Shown here in pieces: positions 32,138 through 32,274 of a stretch of DNA of 32,274 nt; the stretch's first letter is position 1, and each line of letters opens with the position of its first letter. The position numbers and the translations under genes were made by a program. The DNA comes from Plakobranchus ocellatus (taxonomy: Eukaryota > Mollusca > Gastropoda > Plakobranchidae). The notes beneath the pieces were generated by a model that saw only the letters and a program-made list of their open reading frames with translations, searched no databases and had not been told where the DNA came from. Location: contig BLXT01004491.1 in assembly GCA_019648995.1 (NCBI GenBank), forward strand, positions 3,168,252-3,200,525, given 5' to 3'.

Positions 32138-32274
32138 GGGCTTCGGTGGCACTGTGGCTTGTGAGTCCGCCCTGAGATCTGCAGGGACCCTTCTATCGCG
32201 GGTTCGAGCCCCGCCATCGGCGCCCTGGCCTGACGGAGGGTCTTAAAGCCTGAGATCACCTTGTTGTGGACTGG
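32138..32274 (+). mobile_element. tRNA-derived SINE-like element, truncated by window end
   Basis: GGCTTCGGTGGCACTGTGGC holds an A-box-like TGGCACTGTGG. About 50 bases on, GCGGGTTCGAGCCCCGCC gives a near-perfect B-box (GGTTCGANNCC) inside a stem like a tRNA T-arm. The part between is not a good anticodon arm, so this is not a normal tRNA gene. The following sequence (GGTCTTAAAGCCTGAGATCA, then CCTTGTTGTGG) matches the copies at 16.1 and 20.8 kb. It is the best-preserved copy in the window, judged by its intact B-box. Its 3' end lies outside. Confidence 0.78.

Noticed and set aside
32138-32220. Functional tRNA gene
   Set aside because: A- and B-box-like sequences are present, but no clean cloverleaf or anticodon arm, and the sequence recurs with a common non-tRNA body.

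Overview
This window is AT-rich, intron-containing animal DNA. It shows dense simple repeats, SINE-like retroposons, transposon debris, long intergenic stretches and one assembly gap (374 N, 12649-13022). The protein families and repeat style fit an invertebrate, most likely a lophotrochozoan such as a mollusc. CTAGAT-rich patches and a tRNA-type SINE are compatible with a gastropod, but that assignment is inference, not proof.

Three protein-coding loci can be supported, plus one dead element. (1) 205-1095 (-) is the decayed C-terminal half of a transposon-type protein, broken by frameshifts and stops. (2) 7359-9854 (-) is an intact, intronless rhodopsin-class 7TM receptor (831 aa). (3) 23694-26156 (+) is its paralogue (820 aa), also intronless and in opposite, head-to-head orientation. 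(4) 28744-28815 and 30810-30947 (-) are the last two coding exons of a tetraspanin whose earlier exons lie beyond the right edge.

The two receptors are the centre of the window. Each has TM1-TM5, then an intracellular loop 3 of about 500 residues, then TM6-TM7. The membrane halves are almost identical, including many synonymous positions. Most of the loop is strongly diverged apart from short shared islands, and the transitions are sharp. The membrane segments resemble GPR22-type orphan receptors more than any other family I recognise, but no ligand can be read from the sequence.

Layout: transposon relic (0.2-1.1 kb); gene-free DNA with a 47-bp-arm foldback (2.7 kb), CTAGAT-rich sequence and TAG/CAG and GA microsatellites (3-6.4 kb); a duplicated ~250-bp block behind receptor 1 (6.5-7.05 kb); receptor 1; CTAGAT-rich DNA and a TAC microsatellite (10.5-11.6 kb); a ~0.65 kb block present on both sides of the N gap (11.75-13.66 kb), probably an assembly or haplotype duplication; gene-poor DNA with GAA, GA and TA tracts and two tRNA-type SINE copies (13.7-21.4 kb); a diverged 52-bp tandem array directly upstream of receptor 2 (22.97-23.43 kb); receptor 2; repeat-containing flank; tetraspanin exons; a 74-bp tandem duplication; and a third SINE copy truncated by the window end. 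No bacterial-type operons, CRISPR arrays, rRNA or convincing functional tRNA genes were seen.
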